A stretch of 6,395 nt of DNA from Treponema sp. (GCA_003455655.1 DMQP01000177.1:1-6395); one strand, 5' to 3'. Shown: positions 1 through 6,395, counted from the stretch's first letter. The notes: generated by a model not told the origin, from the sequence alone. Numbers and translations: made by a program.

Positions 1-1205
1 CCATAACTTAAGTGATGCAATTTATCTGTCCAGTCATAACCCATTTTCCGAAGTATGTAGAACAAGACTTTAAAGTGATAGTTCTGTTCATTTGCAACAA
101 CATAAACCATCTGATTGTAGGGCCAGTCTTCATGACGCTTTACTGCAGTGCCTATATCTTGCGTAATATAAACAGAAGTTCCGTCTTTACGCAAAAGTAC
201 TTTCTGCTGAGCTTTACCGTCCCGTCCCTTACCAACTGCATCGCTTACATCAATACGAACGGAACCATCTTCTGCTTTAAAGAAAATGCCTTTTGCAAGT
301 CCTTCTTCAATAACTTCTTTTCCCAAAAGATAGGTATCGCTTTCAAAATAATATTTGTCAAAACCGACGCCTGTTCTTTTGTAGGTTTCTTTAACGCCGT
401 CTAAAGTCCAGTCATTCATCTTTTTCCAAAGAGCACGAACTTCTGCGTCCCCCTCTTCCCACTTAACAAGCATTTCTTCTGCCATAGTTTGCGCTTCAGG
501 ATGAGCTGTCTCTGGTTTGTCTTTTTCGCCATTTAAGTAACGGTCAAATTCAACATAGCACTGACCAACAAAGTGATCGCCTTTCATGCCCAAAGACTGC
601 GGAGTGTCGCCGTTTTTTTCGTGAAAGAGTTTGTATGCAAGCATAGACTTACAAATATGAATGCCACGGTTGTTTACAATGATTGTTCTAAACACATCTG
701 CACCAGCTTTGTGCAAAATACGACTTACACTTTCACCCAAAGCATCGTTTCTCAAGTGACCTAAGTGCAAGGGCTTATTTGTGTTAGGACTTGAATATTC
801 AACCATAACTTTACGACCAGCAAGGGGTTTTGTTCCGTCTGCTAAAGTTGAACCATAAGAGTCTTTTTGTTCGAAAATAGTGCGAAGCGTATCTGCAGAA
901 GAAGATGCTTTGTTAAGTCTTGCATTTACATAAGGACCAACCGCTGCAACAGAAGTAAAGGCCTTTGCATCTGAAAGTGAAGCAAGAATTATAGAAGCTA
1001 CATCTTTTGCTATAACAGGGGGAGCCATACGGAAAGCTTTTGCAAAAGCAAAAAGAGGAACCCCAATGTCGCCCATTTCTGGTTTAGGGGGAGTTTCTAC
1101 GCGAACTGCATCAAAGTTCATGTCGCCTTCAATGCCCTTTTCTTTCTTATACTGAGTGAGTGCATTGCAAACTAATGCACGAAATTGTTCTTTCTGATCT
1201 GCCAT
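1..1205 (-). CDS. argS: Arginyl-tRNA synthetase, N-terminal 401 codons (3' end outside window)
   Basis: Cytoplasmic class I aminoacyl-tRNA synthetase that charges tRNA-Arg with arginine using ATP. The frame is open from the ATG at 1205-1203 to the left edge. Residues 1 to about 110 resemble the ArgS-specific N-terminal domain that recognises the tRNA elbow, including a GDIGVPLFAFAKAF segment. The Rossmann catalytic core follows, with the class I HIGH signature as HLGH at residues 147-150, preceded by SSPNTNKPL, the usual ArgS context. Further family blocks are LLRKDGTSVYITQDIG (ending near residue 352) and YVVANEQNYHFKVLFYILRKMGY. The window ends at HHLSYG, so the KMSKS-like loop should lie about 10-15 codons beyond the edge and the anticodon-binding domain further on. 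The start is chosen because MADQKEQF is the only ATG that gives a full N-terminal domain. There is no Shine-Dalgarno before it, only a run of T. It is transcribed divergently from the acyl-CoA ligase. Family identity is secure. Confidence 0.96.
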   Translation of the reverse strand, partial: MADQKEQFRALVCNALTQYKKEKGIEGDMNFDAVRVETPPKPEMGDIGVPLFAFAKAFRMAPPVIAKDVASIILASLSDAKAFTSVAAVGPYVNARLNKASSSADTLRTIFEQKDSYGSTLADGTKPLAGRKVMVEYSSPNTNKPLHLGHLRNDALGESVSRILHKAGADVFRTIIVNNRGIHICKSMLAYKLFHEKNGDTPQSLGMKGDHFVGQCYVEFDRYLNGEKDKPETAHPEAQTMAEEMLVKWEEGDAEVRALWKKMNDWTLDGVKETYKRTGVGFDKYYFESDTYLLGKEVIEEGLAKGIFFKAEDGSVRIDVSDAVGKGRDGKAQQKVLLRKDGTSVYITQDIGTAVKRHEDWPYNQMVYVVANEQNYHFKVLFYILRKMGYDWTDKLHHLSY

Positions 1206-1212
1206 AAAAAAC

Positions 1213-1221
1213 AGTATAGCA
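1213..1221 (-). promoter_or_regulatory. Extended -10 promoter element of argS
   Basis: Read on the minus strand the sequence is TGCTATACT, an extended -10 (TGn plus a 5/6 match to TATAAT). Only seven bases (GTTTTTT) separate the hexamer from the argS ATG, so initiation at the usual 6-8 bases downstream would start the mRNA at or within a base or two of the start codon. A -35 at 17-bp spacing (TCCATA, 1236-1241) matches only 3/6, which is tolerable for an extended -10 promoter. Prediction from sequence only. Confidence 0.5.
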
Positions 1222-1225
1222 TGGA

Positions 1226-1255
1226 TTGGCTATCTTATGGAAGAGTTTTTATATA
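1226..1255 (+). promoter_or_regulatory. Alternative upstream promoter for the acyl-CoA ligase
   Basis: TTGGCT (1226-1231) and TATATA (1250-1255) are separated by 18 bases; each matches the sigma70-type consensus at 4/6. Initiation near 1262 would leave a leader of about 49 bases to ATG 1311, still without a Shine-Dalgarno. It competes with the candidate at 1273-1301 as the ligase promoter, and AT-richness alone could produce a match of this quality. Confidence 0.25.
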
Positions 1256-1272
1256 GATGTTGTGATTTCGTA

Positions 1273-1301
1273 TTGCAATTTAGTCTTAAATGCTGCATGA
1301 T
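1273..1301 (+). promoter_or_regulatory. Candidate promoter of the ligase-esterase pair
   Basis: TTGCAA (1273-1278) is followed by 17 bases and CATGAT (1296-1301, 4/6 to TATAAT). The -35 hexamer and the 17-bp spacer are the same as in the dnaJ promoter at 4965-4993. Initiation near A1308 would leave a leader of about three bases before ATG 1311 and would put the upstream ATG 1290 outside the transcript. The weak -10 keeps this tentative. Confidence 0.35.
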
Positions 1302-1310
1302 AGTGCCATT

Positions 1311-3374
1311 ATGTATTCAACAATACCTCAGATGCTGTACGAACGCTCACAGGAATATCCAGCTGCAGAACTCCAGTTTTCAAAAGACAAAACGGGAACC
1401 TTTCAAAGCATTACCTATGGCGAATTTTCAGAACTTATGCTTGACTTTGGTGCAGGCTTACTTTCCCGAGGTGTTCATCCAGGAGACAGAGTGGGTCTTA
1501 TAAGCGACAACCGCAAAGAATGGCTTGCTTGTAGCATGGGCATTATGGCAATAGGTTGTGCAGACATTCCCCGCGGAAGTGAAGCAACAGTTAAAGATCT
1601 TTCATACATACTGAGCTTTGCTGAATGTTCCACCGTTATTGTTGAAAGCAATTACAGTCTCAAAAAAATAATTGAATGTAAAGCGCAACTGCCCCTTCTT
1701 AAAGAAGTTATCATGATTGATTCTACAGGAAGGGAAACCAACGGAACAGAAACAGAAGGCATGCTTCTTTTTAGTTTTGAAGGAATTCTCCGCGAAGGAA
1801 AAGAGTTCCGTAAAAATGTTCCGGGTGCTACCGAAGAAATTATGTTTGCAGGAGAAGAAACAGACACTGCAACAATTATCTTCACGTCAGGAACAACAGG
1901 TAAACCCAAAGGTGTAGAACTTACACACTTAAACTTTACCTGTCAGTTGCACGGCATTAGAGGCAGACTTCCTCTTAAACCCACCGAAAAAGCGCTGTGT
2001 GTTCTTCCTGTTTGGCACATTTACGAACGAGAAATGGAATATGTGTTTATGGATATGGGAGTTTCGCTCTGTTATTCAAAACCAGTTAGTTCTGTTATTC
2101 TTGCAGATATGAAAAAAATAAAGCCACAGTTTATGGCTTGTGTTCCGCGCGTGTGGGAAGCAATTTACAAAGTTATTCAAAAACAATCTGCCTCAGGTTC
2201 AAAAGCAAAAGGCATTCTGTTTAAAATATGTAAATGGGCTGCAAGTGCAATTCAAGATATGCATGACATTATCCACAAAAGAAATCTGCACTACAAAAGA
2301 CCTCCCTTTATTTTACGCATACTCAACAAAGCACTCTATGTTCCCATAATTCTTTTTTTACCGCTTAAAATTTTGGGCGACAATCTTTTCTTCTTGCAAG
2401 CACAAGAAACAATGGGCGGAGAATTTAAATTAGGTATGTCTGGTGGTGGCGGTCTTGCTCCGTACATAGACAAATTCTTTAACGCAATTGGCATACACAT
2501 TATTGAAGGTTATGGACTTACCGAAACAGCTCCCATTTGTGCAATGAGAGACTACCGCAAACCTGTTTTAGGAACAATTGGAAGAGCTATGCCCTACTGC
2601 GAAATTCAAGTACGCAAAAAAGATGGCAGTCTCTGTAAACCCGGTGAACAGGGAGTTCTTTTTATACGCGGAAAAAATGTTATGCGTGGTTACTACAAAG
2701 AACCAGAACTTACTGCACAAGTTATGCAAAACGACTGGTTTAACACAGGAGACATAGTAGTTCAAACCTACACAAAAGAACTGATTGTTCGCGGAAGAGA
2801 AAAAGATACCATTGTTCTTCGTTCTGGTGAAAATGTTGAACCTGTTCCTATTGAAAACAAACTGGAAGAATCTCCCTACATTTCAAAGTCGGTTATTGTC
2901 GGTCAAGATCAAAACTGTTTGGGAGCACTTATTATTCCTGCAATGGACGCAATAGAACAGTACGCTCAGCAAAACAGTATTGAATATCAGAATGCAAACT
3001 CGCTTATTAAAAACGAAAAAATTCGAACACTCATTTTTGCAGAAATGGAAAAACTTATTTCTCCTAAAAACGGATTTAAGTCATGCGAAAAAATAGGCAA
3101 GTTTGTCTTCCTCGATAAACCTTTTGAAGTTGGTGTTGAACTTTCTGCAAAGGGAAGTTTAATGAGACAGCAAGTGAACGAATTGTACCGCAAACAAATT
3201 TCACTTATGTACACAGACTCTGCAATGGCACAACAGTTGCAAAGTTTAAGCGACATGCTTGCACACGGTTTAACATTACCTGCGCTCAACTTACCTACCA
3301 TCAATGTTGAATCGCTTAAAGCAATTCTCTTTAAAAACAAAAAAGATGGTCACCAAGATGAACAACACAATTAG
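1311..3374 (+). CDS. Long-chain fatty acid-CoA ligase (AMP-forming)
   Basis: A 687-residue member of the ANL adenylating superfamily. It should activate a fatty acid with ATP to acyl-AMP and then acyl-CoA, for lipid synthesis or uptake. Visible motifs: P-loop TSGTTGKPKG (192-201), PVWHIYERE around H236, GYGLTE (400-405), WFNTGD (482-487), and the hinge block RGREKD followed by GENVEPVPIE (from 494). A central insertion of roughly 290-360 with a hydrophobic stretch (YVPIILFLPLKILG, 343-356) is typical of the long-chain type and suggests peripheral membrane contact. At the C-terminal A10 motif, where the family usually has TPTxK, this protein reads ELSAKGSLMR (610-619), so the usual catalytic lysine position holds Ser616. 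A polar tail of about 53 residues follows Y634. ATG 1311 is preferred because MYSTIPQMLYERSQEYP matches the usual domain start; ATG 1290 would add seven residues. Neither has a Shine-Dalgarno. Family is secure; chain-length preference is inferred. Confidence 0.93.
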   Translation: MYSTIPQMLYERSQEYPAAELQFSKDKTGTFQSITYGEFSELMLDFGAGLLSRGVHPGDRVGLISDNRKEWLACSMGIMAIGCADIPRGSEATVKDLSYILSFAECSTVIVESNYSLKKIIECKAQLPLLKEVIMIDSTGRETNGTETEGMLLFSFEGILREGKEFRKNVPGATEEIMFAGEETDTATIIFTSGTTGKPKGVELTHLNFTCQLHGIRGRLPLKPTEKALCVLPVWHIYEREMEYVFMDMGVSLCYSKPVSSVILADMKKIKPQFMACVPRVWEAIYKVIQKQSASGSKAKGILFKICKWAASAIQDMHDIIHKRNLHYKRPPFILRILNKALYVPIILFLPLKILGDNLFFLQAQETMGGEFKLGMSGGGGLAPYIDKFFNAIGIHIIEGYGLTETAPICAMRDYRKPVLGTIGRAMPYCEIQVRKKDGSLCKPGEQGVLFIRGKNVMRGYYKEPELTAQVMQNDWFNTGDIVVQTYTKELIVRGREKDTIVLRSGENVEPVPIENKLEESPYISKSVIVGQDQNCLGALIIPAMDAIEQYAQQNSIEYQNANSLIKNEKIRTLIFAEMEKLISPKNGFKSCEKIGKFVFLDKPFEVGVELSAKGSLMRQQVNELYRKQISLMYTDSAMAQQLQSLSDMLAHGLTLPALNLPTINVESLKAILFKNKKDGHQDEQHN
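3358..3374 (+). other. Overlap of ligase end and esterase start
   Basis: The last 17 bases of the ligase gene, including its TAG stop at 3372-3374, are also the first codons of the esterase in another frame. With the alternative start at 3346 the overlap would be 29 bases. No strong Shine-Dalgarno precedes either ATG (ACCAAG before 3358, an A-run before 3346), so re-initiation by ribosomes ending on the ligase is plausible. Confidence 0.6.
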
Positions 3375-4959
3375 TTCTTTCGCATTAGCAAGCATTTTCT
3401 CTTCTCACTGTGTCTTACAGCAAAAAAAAGTTCTTTGCATTTTCGGAACTGGACAAGATGAATGTGAAGTAAGAGTCAGTTTAAAAGACAAAAACCAAAG
3501 ACTTTTGTTCACTGGAAAAACAAAAATCTTTAACGGAAAGTGGCGCATCTACACTGTTCCTCTGTCTGCACAAGAAGAAGTAAGTCTAACTGCTGAATGT
3601 AAAGAAACAAAAGTAACTCTAACAGACATTGCTATTGGCGAAGTCTTTCTTGCTGGCGGACAGTCAAATATGGAGTTTGAACTGGGCAACTGTACCGAAG
3701 GAAAGGCAGAACTTGAAAACGACCTTGCACCCAAAGTTCGCTTTTACTACACACAAAAAATTGCTTGGAAAGATGAAGCTTTTTTTGCTAAAGAAAAAGA
3801 GACCGCTTGGGAACTTTCTACAAGCAGCACAAAAACACACTGGTCTGCTGTCGGATATTTTTTTGCAAAAGAATTGTCTCAACGCTTAGGAGTAACCGTA
3901 GGCATTATTGGTTGTAACTGGGGCGGAACTTCTGCAAGTGCTTGGATGGCAAAAAGTCGTTTGGAAAAAGACGAAGACTTGCGCTCTTACCTAAGCGATT
4001 ATCAAAAAGCAACAGAAGGTAAATCTGTCGAAGAACAATGCAAAGAATACGATGATTATGTTATTGCAAATGATTCTTGGCAAAAAAAATGCGACCAACT
4101 GTATAAAGAAAATCCACAAATAGAATGGGACGAAGTTCAAAAAAGAATTGGAAAATGTTTGTGGCCCGGACCTATGGGATGCAAAAATCCTTACCGTCCA
4201 GCAGGTTTGTATGAATGTATGATAGAACGCATTGTACCCTACACGCTCAAAGGCTTTTTGTACTATCAGGGTGAAAGCGACGACCACAAAGCTCACTTGT
4301 ATTACAAACTTTTTAGAGAACTCATTGACCAGTGGAGAAGCGACTGGAAAGACGACACACTACCCTTTGTATTTGTGCAACTTCCCGAACACCGCTATCG
4401 TCAAGACAAAGATTTTAAAAACTGGCCACTTATCCGCGATGCACAAAGAAAAATTTCACAAACAGTAAAAGGTGCTTTTATGACTTGTGCTTTGGGCTTA
4501 GGAGAATACGATGACATTCACCCCAAGCATAAAAAAGAACTTGCTCTTCGCATGGCAAAGACAGCCCTCGCTAACATTTACGGTCTTCTAAAAAAAGAAG
4601 AAGTAGAAAGTCCTCTATTGCAAGCACAGTGTCCTTGCGAAAACAAAATAATTTTGTACTTTGATAATGCAGAATCGGGTCTTGTATTAAAAACAGACAG
4701 TCTGCGCCTCCAACGATACCGCACACTTGAAGCTCGACAAAACCAAACCGTAAGCTCAGATTTTTCTTCATTCGAAATAGCAGGAAGCGACAAAGTCTTT
4801 TACCCCGCACAGGCAAGCGTAAATGGCAACACTCTTACACTCACTTGTGCTCAAGTTGCCTTCCCCCTGTATGCCCGTTATGCTTGGTACAACTACGGTC
4901 CGGTAACATTGTTTAACAACTGGGGTCTTCCCGCAAGCCCCTTTAACACAGCACATTAA
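3358..4959 (+). CDS. Sialate O-acetylesterase-like esterase (SASA family), no signal peptide
   Basis: A 533-residue SGNH-type carbohydrate esterase of the SASA/SIAE family, expected to remove O-acetyl groups from sialic acids or other acetylated sugars. An N-terminal beta-rich part opens with ASIFSSHCVLQQ, the family's usual 'lFsdhmVLQr' opening. Then come the nucleophile block GGQSNMEF (Ser103), GCNWGGTSASAW (185-196, oxyanion and fold block), YYQGESD (302-308) and the catalytic Asp/His block YDDIHPKHK (Asp386, His388). A C-terminal beta region ends with RYAWYNYGPVTLFNNWGLPASPF, also typical. Many relatives are secreted, but here the domain begins within about 7-10 residues of the start, so the enzyme looks cytoplasmic. 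In-frame ATGs at 3346 and 3304 are possible; even the longest (MLNRLKQFSLKTKK) gives a basic stretch without a hydrophobic core. The start lies inside the ligase gene, suggesting co-transcription and perhaps translational coupling. Substrate could instead be acetylated plant polysaccharide. Confidence 0.9.
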   Translation: MNNTISSFALASIFSSHCVLQQKKVLCIFGTGQDECEVRVSLKDKNQRLLFTGKTKIFNGKWRIYTVPLSAQEEVSLTAECKETKVTLTDIAIGEVFLAGGQSNMEFELGNCTEGKAELENDLAPKVRFYYTQKIAWKDEAFFAKEKETAWELSTSSTKTHWSAVGYFFAKELSQRLGVTVGIIGCNWGGTSASAWMAKSRLEKDEDLRSYLSDYQKATEGKSVEEQCKEYDDYVIANDSWQKKCDQLYKENPQIEWDEVQKRIGKCLWPGPMGCKNPYRPAGLYECMIERIVPYTLKGFLYYQGESDDHKAHLYYKLFRELIDQWRSDWKDDTLPFVFVQLPEHRYRQDKDFKNWPLIRDAQRKISQTVKGAFMTCALGLGEYDDIHPKHKKELALRMAKTALANIYGLLKKEEVESPLLQAQCPCENKIILYFDNAESGLVLKTDSLRLQRYRTLEARQNQTVSSDFSSFEIAGSDKVFYPAQASVNGNTLTLTCAQVAFPLYARYAWYNYGPVTLFNNWGLPASPFNTAH

Positions 4960-4964
4960 CAGCA

Positions 4965-4993
4965 TTGCAAACACTCTTTTTTTTTGTTAGAAT
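4965..4993 (+). promoter_or_regulatory. Promoter of the dnaJ-map pair
   Basis: TTGCAA (4965-4970, 4/6 to TTGACA), a 17-base spacer and TAGAAT (4988-4993, 5/6 to TATAAT), with TGT just upstream making an extended -10. This is the best promoter in the window. The spacer contains nine consecutive T (4977-4985). Initiation near A5000 would leave about five bases before ATG 5005. It lies in the 45-base gap after the esterase stop, where I see no hairpin terminator, so read-through from the esterase remains possible. Confidence 0.65.
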
Positions 4994-5004
4994 AGGCTTA
5001 CTTT

Positions 5005-5757
5005 ATGCGTGATTGCTATTCAGTGCTGGGGGTAAGCAAAACTGCAAGTGCTGCAGAAATAAGACATGCCTACCGCAAAAAAGCAAAACTTCTTCATCCC
5101 GACATGACAAAGGGAGACGCACAGGCTTTTCATGAGTTACAAAAGGCTTACGAAACGCTTGCCGACAGTAAGTCGCGCTCTTTGTTTGACCAAGCTCAAG
5201 CTATGGGTTCCTACACGGAACGAAGAAAAAAATACACAGACTTTGATTACCGAACATGGCTTTTGTCTCGCGAAGATGATGAAAGTCGCGCTAAACTTAT
5301 TTTCTTTGACTTAATGCACGGTCGCGAAGAAGAAGCAACCAAAGAGTTCAAACGAATGAACATGACACGAAGCGACTTTAAGTTGCAGCGTTGGTTTACC
5401 CGCGAAGACTTTATGGACTTTGGCTTTATTCTTGCAGAAGAACTGGTTATGCGACAAGAATACTACGATGCAGTCATTCTTTTAGACCAGATTATGCGCA
5501 TGGAATTTTCGTTCAACTACTTCAAGTTATTTTTCCCAGAAGTACAAGAACTTGCGCGACATATTTTACGCAACAACATTGAAGGTTCTGTTAACGATGA
5601 ACTTGCTATTGATGCGTGGGAACGAGCACTTGATCTTCGCTTTGGAAACAGAGACGATGCTTTTTTTCTTCATAAAATGGCAGCTGCTTACGAACGCATA
5701 GGCGACACAAGAACTGCACAAATTTGTCGAGATGAAGCATTACGCCTTGCAAGTTAA
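5005..5757 (+). CDS. J-domain (DnaJ-like) co-chaperone with TPR-like C-terminus
   Basis: A 250-residue protein whose first 65 or so residues form a J domain: YSVLGVSKTASAAEIRHAYRKKAKLLHPD, with the HPD tripeptide at 31-33, then FHELQKAYETLADSKSRSLFD. J domains stimulate the ATPase of a DnaK-type Hsp70. There is no Gly/Phe-rich linker and no CxxCxGxG zinc repeats, so this is not the canonical DnaJ but a type III (class C) J-protein. After a charged linker the rest appears helical. LAEELVMRQEYYDAVILLDQIMRM (about 143-166) and DAFFLHKMAAAYERIGDTRTAQICRDEALRL (about 218-248) have TPR-like helix-turn-helix spacing, suggesting a protein-binding arm. No signal peptide or membrane segment is seen, so it should be cytoplasmic. 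ATG 5005 is the only start that keeps the complete J domain; a weak AGG at 4994-4996 would lie at or upstream of the predicted transcript start. map follows after 27 bases. Client unknown. Confidence 0.9.
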   Translation: MRDCYSVLGVSKTASAAEIRHAYRKKAKLLHPDMTKGDAQAFHELQKAYETLADSKSRSLFDQAQAMGSYTERRKKYTDFDYRTWLLSREDDESRAKLIFFDLMHGREEEATKEFKRMNMTRSDFKLQRWFTREDFMDFGFILAEELVMRQEYYDAVILLDQIMRMEFSFNYFKLFFPEVQELARHILRNNIEGSVNDELAIDAWERALDLRFGNRDDAFFLHKMAAAYERIGDTRTAQICRDEALRLAS

Positions 5758-5769
5758 AGGGTATTACAT

Positions 5770-5776
5770 AAGAGGT
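5770..5776 (+). promoter_or_regulatory. Shine-Dalgarno of map
   Basis: AAGAGGT is a near match to the anti-16S complement (AAGGAGGT) and lies eight bases before ATG 5785. It fixes the map start, and it is the only clear Shine-Dalgarno before any gene in this window. Confidence 0.75.
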
Positions 5777-5784
5777 AACAATAG

Positions 5785-6395
5785 ATGATTAGACTTAAGA
5801 ATGATGAGCAGATTGTTAAGATTCGCAAAAGCTGTCACGAACTGGCAGACTTATTCAACGAAATTATTCCACGTGTAAAACCGGGAGTTAGCACAAAAGA
5901 AATTGACGACTGGTGTGTTGAATTTGTAAGAAAGCACGGAGGAAAACCCGCATGGTATTCCGAAGGATTTCCTGGATGCGCTTGCACAAGCATAAACGAC
6001 CATGTCATTCACGGCATTCCCTCAAAGCACGACATTGTTCACGATGGAGACATTGTTTCACTGGACATAGGAATAAATCTTGACGGCTACATTTCTGACA
6101 GTTGCCATACCGTCATGGTGGGTAATGTAAGACCTGAGCACAGAAAGTTAGTTCGCGTTACAAGAGAAGCCCTTCTTGCAGGAATTGGCGCATGCGTAAA
6201 AGGCAACAGACTTTCCGACATTGCAAAAGCAGTTACTGAAATATGCGAAAAGCAAAATGGTTACGGAGTTGTCTACGACTACTGCGGACACGGCGTAGGT
6301 CTTGATGTTCACGAAGACCCCAGCGTACCCAACAACTATCCTTTTAGAGGACCAAACCCCCGTATTCAGCCCGGCATGGTTCTTGCCATTGAACC
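5785..6395 (+). CDS. map: Methionine aminopeptidase type I, first 203 codons (3' end outside window)
   Basis: Removes the initiator methionine from nascent proteins after deformylation; a cytoplasmic two-metal hydrolase of the pita-bread fold. The frame is open from ATG 5785 to the right edge. The active-site residues are in family order: His76 in VIHGIP, metal ligands Asp94 (SLDIGI) and Asp105 (ISDSCHT), His169 (CGHGVG), His176 (DVHEDP) and Glu203 in AIEP, the last complete codon. The equivalents in E. coli MetAP are H79, D97, D108, H171, H178 and E204, so no insertions are needed. The final metal ligand (E235 in E. coli) lies beyond the window. The protein begins directly with MIRLKNDEQIVKIRKS, so it is the short bacterial form without an N-terminal SEC-C zinc extension. 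It follows the J-protein gene by 27 bases and is probably co-transcribed with it. Confidence 0.96.
   Translation, partial: MIRLKNDEQIVKIRKSCHELADLFNEIIPRVKPGVSTKEIDDWCVEFVRKHGGKPAWYSEGFPGCACTSINDHVIHGIPSKHDIVHDGDIVSLDIGINLDGYISDSCHTVMVGNVRPEHRKLVRVTREALLAGIGACVKGNRLSDIAKAVTEICEKQNGYGVVYDYCGHGVGLDVHEDPSVPNNYPFRGPNPRIQPGMVLAIE

Noticed and set aside
12..1200. Plus-strand open frames of 60-130 codons at 12-404 and 573-764
   Set aside because: They lie antisense to argS, whose minus-strand frame is open throughout and carries clear family motifs; their translations are Phe/Cys/Asn-rich with no recognisable domain.
1290..1310. ATG 1290 as the ligase start
   Set aside because: It adds only MLHDSAI before the family-typical MYSTIPQMLYE start and would fall upstream of the predicted transcript start from the 1273-1301 promoter; it remains possible if the 1226-1255 promoter is used.
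1237..1503. Plus-strand 88-codon frame crossing the start of the ligase gene
   Set aside because: It overlaps the ligase in another frame, has a Cys-rich composition and no Shine-Dalgarno; the ligase N-terminus accounts for the sequence.
3304..3357. ATG 3304 or 3346 as the esterase start
   Set aside because: Both add polar residues ahead of the complete domain and deepen the overlap with the ligase; ATG 3358 suffices, though 3346 cannot be excluded.
4971..4990. T-run after the esterase as a Rho-independent terminator
   Set aside because: No GC-rich inverted repeat precedes the T-run, and the tract sits between good -35 and -10 hexamers, so it is better read as promoter spacer.
1..6395. Search for repeats, CRISPR arrays, tRNAs, IS ends, riboswitches or a defence system
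   Set aside because: Reading both strands by eye showed no repeated spacer pattern, cloverleaf, transposase motif or long inverted repeat. Nearly all the sequence is taken up by five well-known gene families, and no gap exceeds about 105 bases.

Overview
The window reads as ordinary bacterial chromosome of moderately low GC. It is gene-dense, with five protein genes and little intergenic space. The family variants and gene content (arginyl-tRNA synthetase, a long-chain AMP-forming acyl-CoA ligase with a 'DIPRGS' segment, a short J-domain protein beside methionine aminopeptidase) remind me of a treponeme-type spirochaete. That is an impression from memory, not a sequence match, and it is weak.

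Layout. (1) Positions 1-1205, minus strand: the N-terminal 401 codons of argS, cut by the left edge just before the expected KMSKS-like loop. (2) 1206-1310: a short divergent promoter region. (3) 1311-3374, plus strand: a long-chain fatty acid-CoA ligase (AMP-forming). (4) 3358-4959, plus strand: a sialate O-acetylesterase-like (SASA family) esterase without a signal peptide, whose start overlaps the end of the ligase gene. (5) 4960-5004: a short gap with a strong-looking promoter. (6) 5005-5757, plus strand: a 250-residue J-domain protein with a TPR-like C-terminus. (7) 5785-6395, plus strand: methionine aminopeptidase type I, cut by the right edge at its fifth metal-pocket residue.

How they fit together. 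The ligase and esterase form one overlapping pair, probably co-transcribed. The J-protein and methionine aminopeptidase form a second pair with a 27-base gap; both act on nascent or newly made proteins. argS is transcribed the other way. I found no mobile element, CRISPR array, RNA gene, phage gene or defence system.

The most interesting signal is in expression rather than gene content. The three genes that begin transcription units (argS, the ligase, dnaJ) lack a Shine-Dalgarno sequence. Each has a -10-like element so close to the ATG that the mRNA would be leaderless or have a leader of only a few bases. The clear operon-internal gene, map, has a good Shine-Dalgarno. Second to that, the ligase appears to lack the usual C-terminal catalytic lysine at its normal position.
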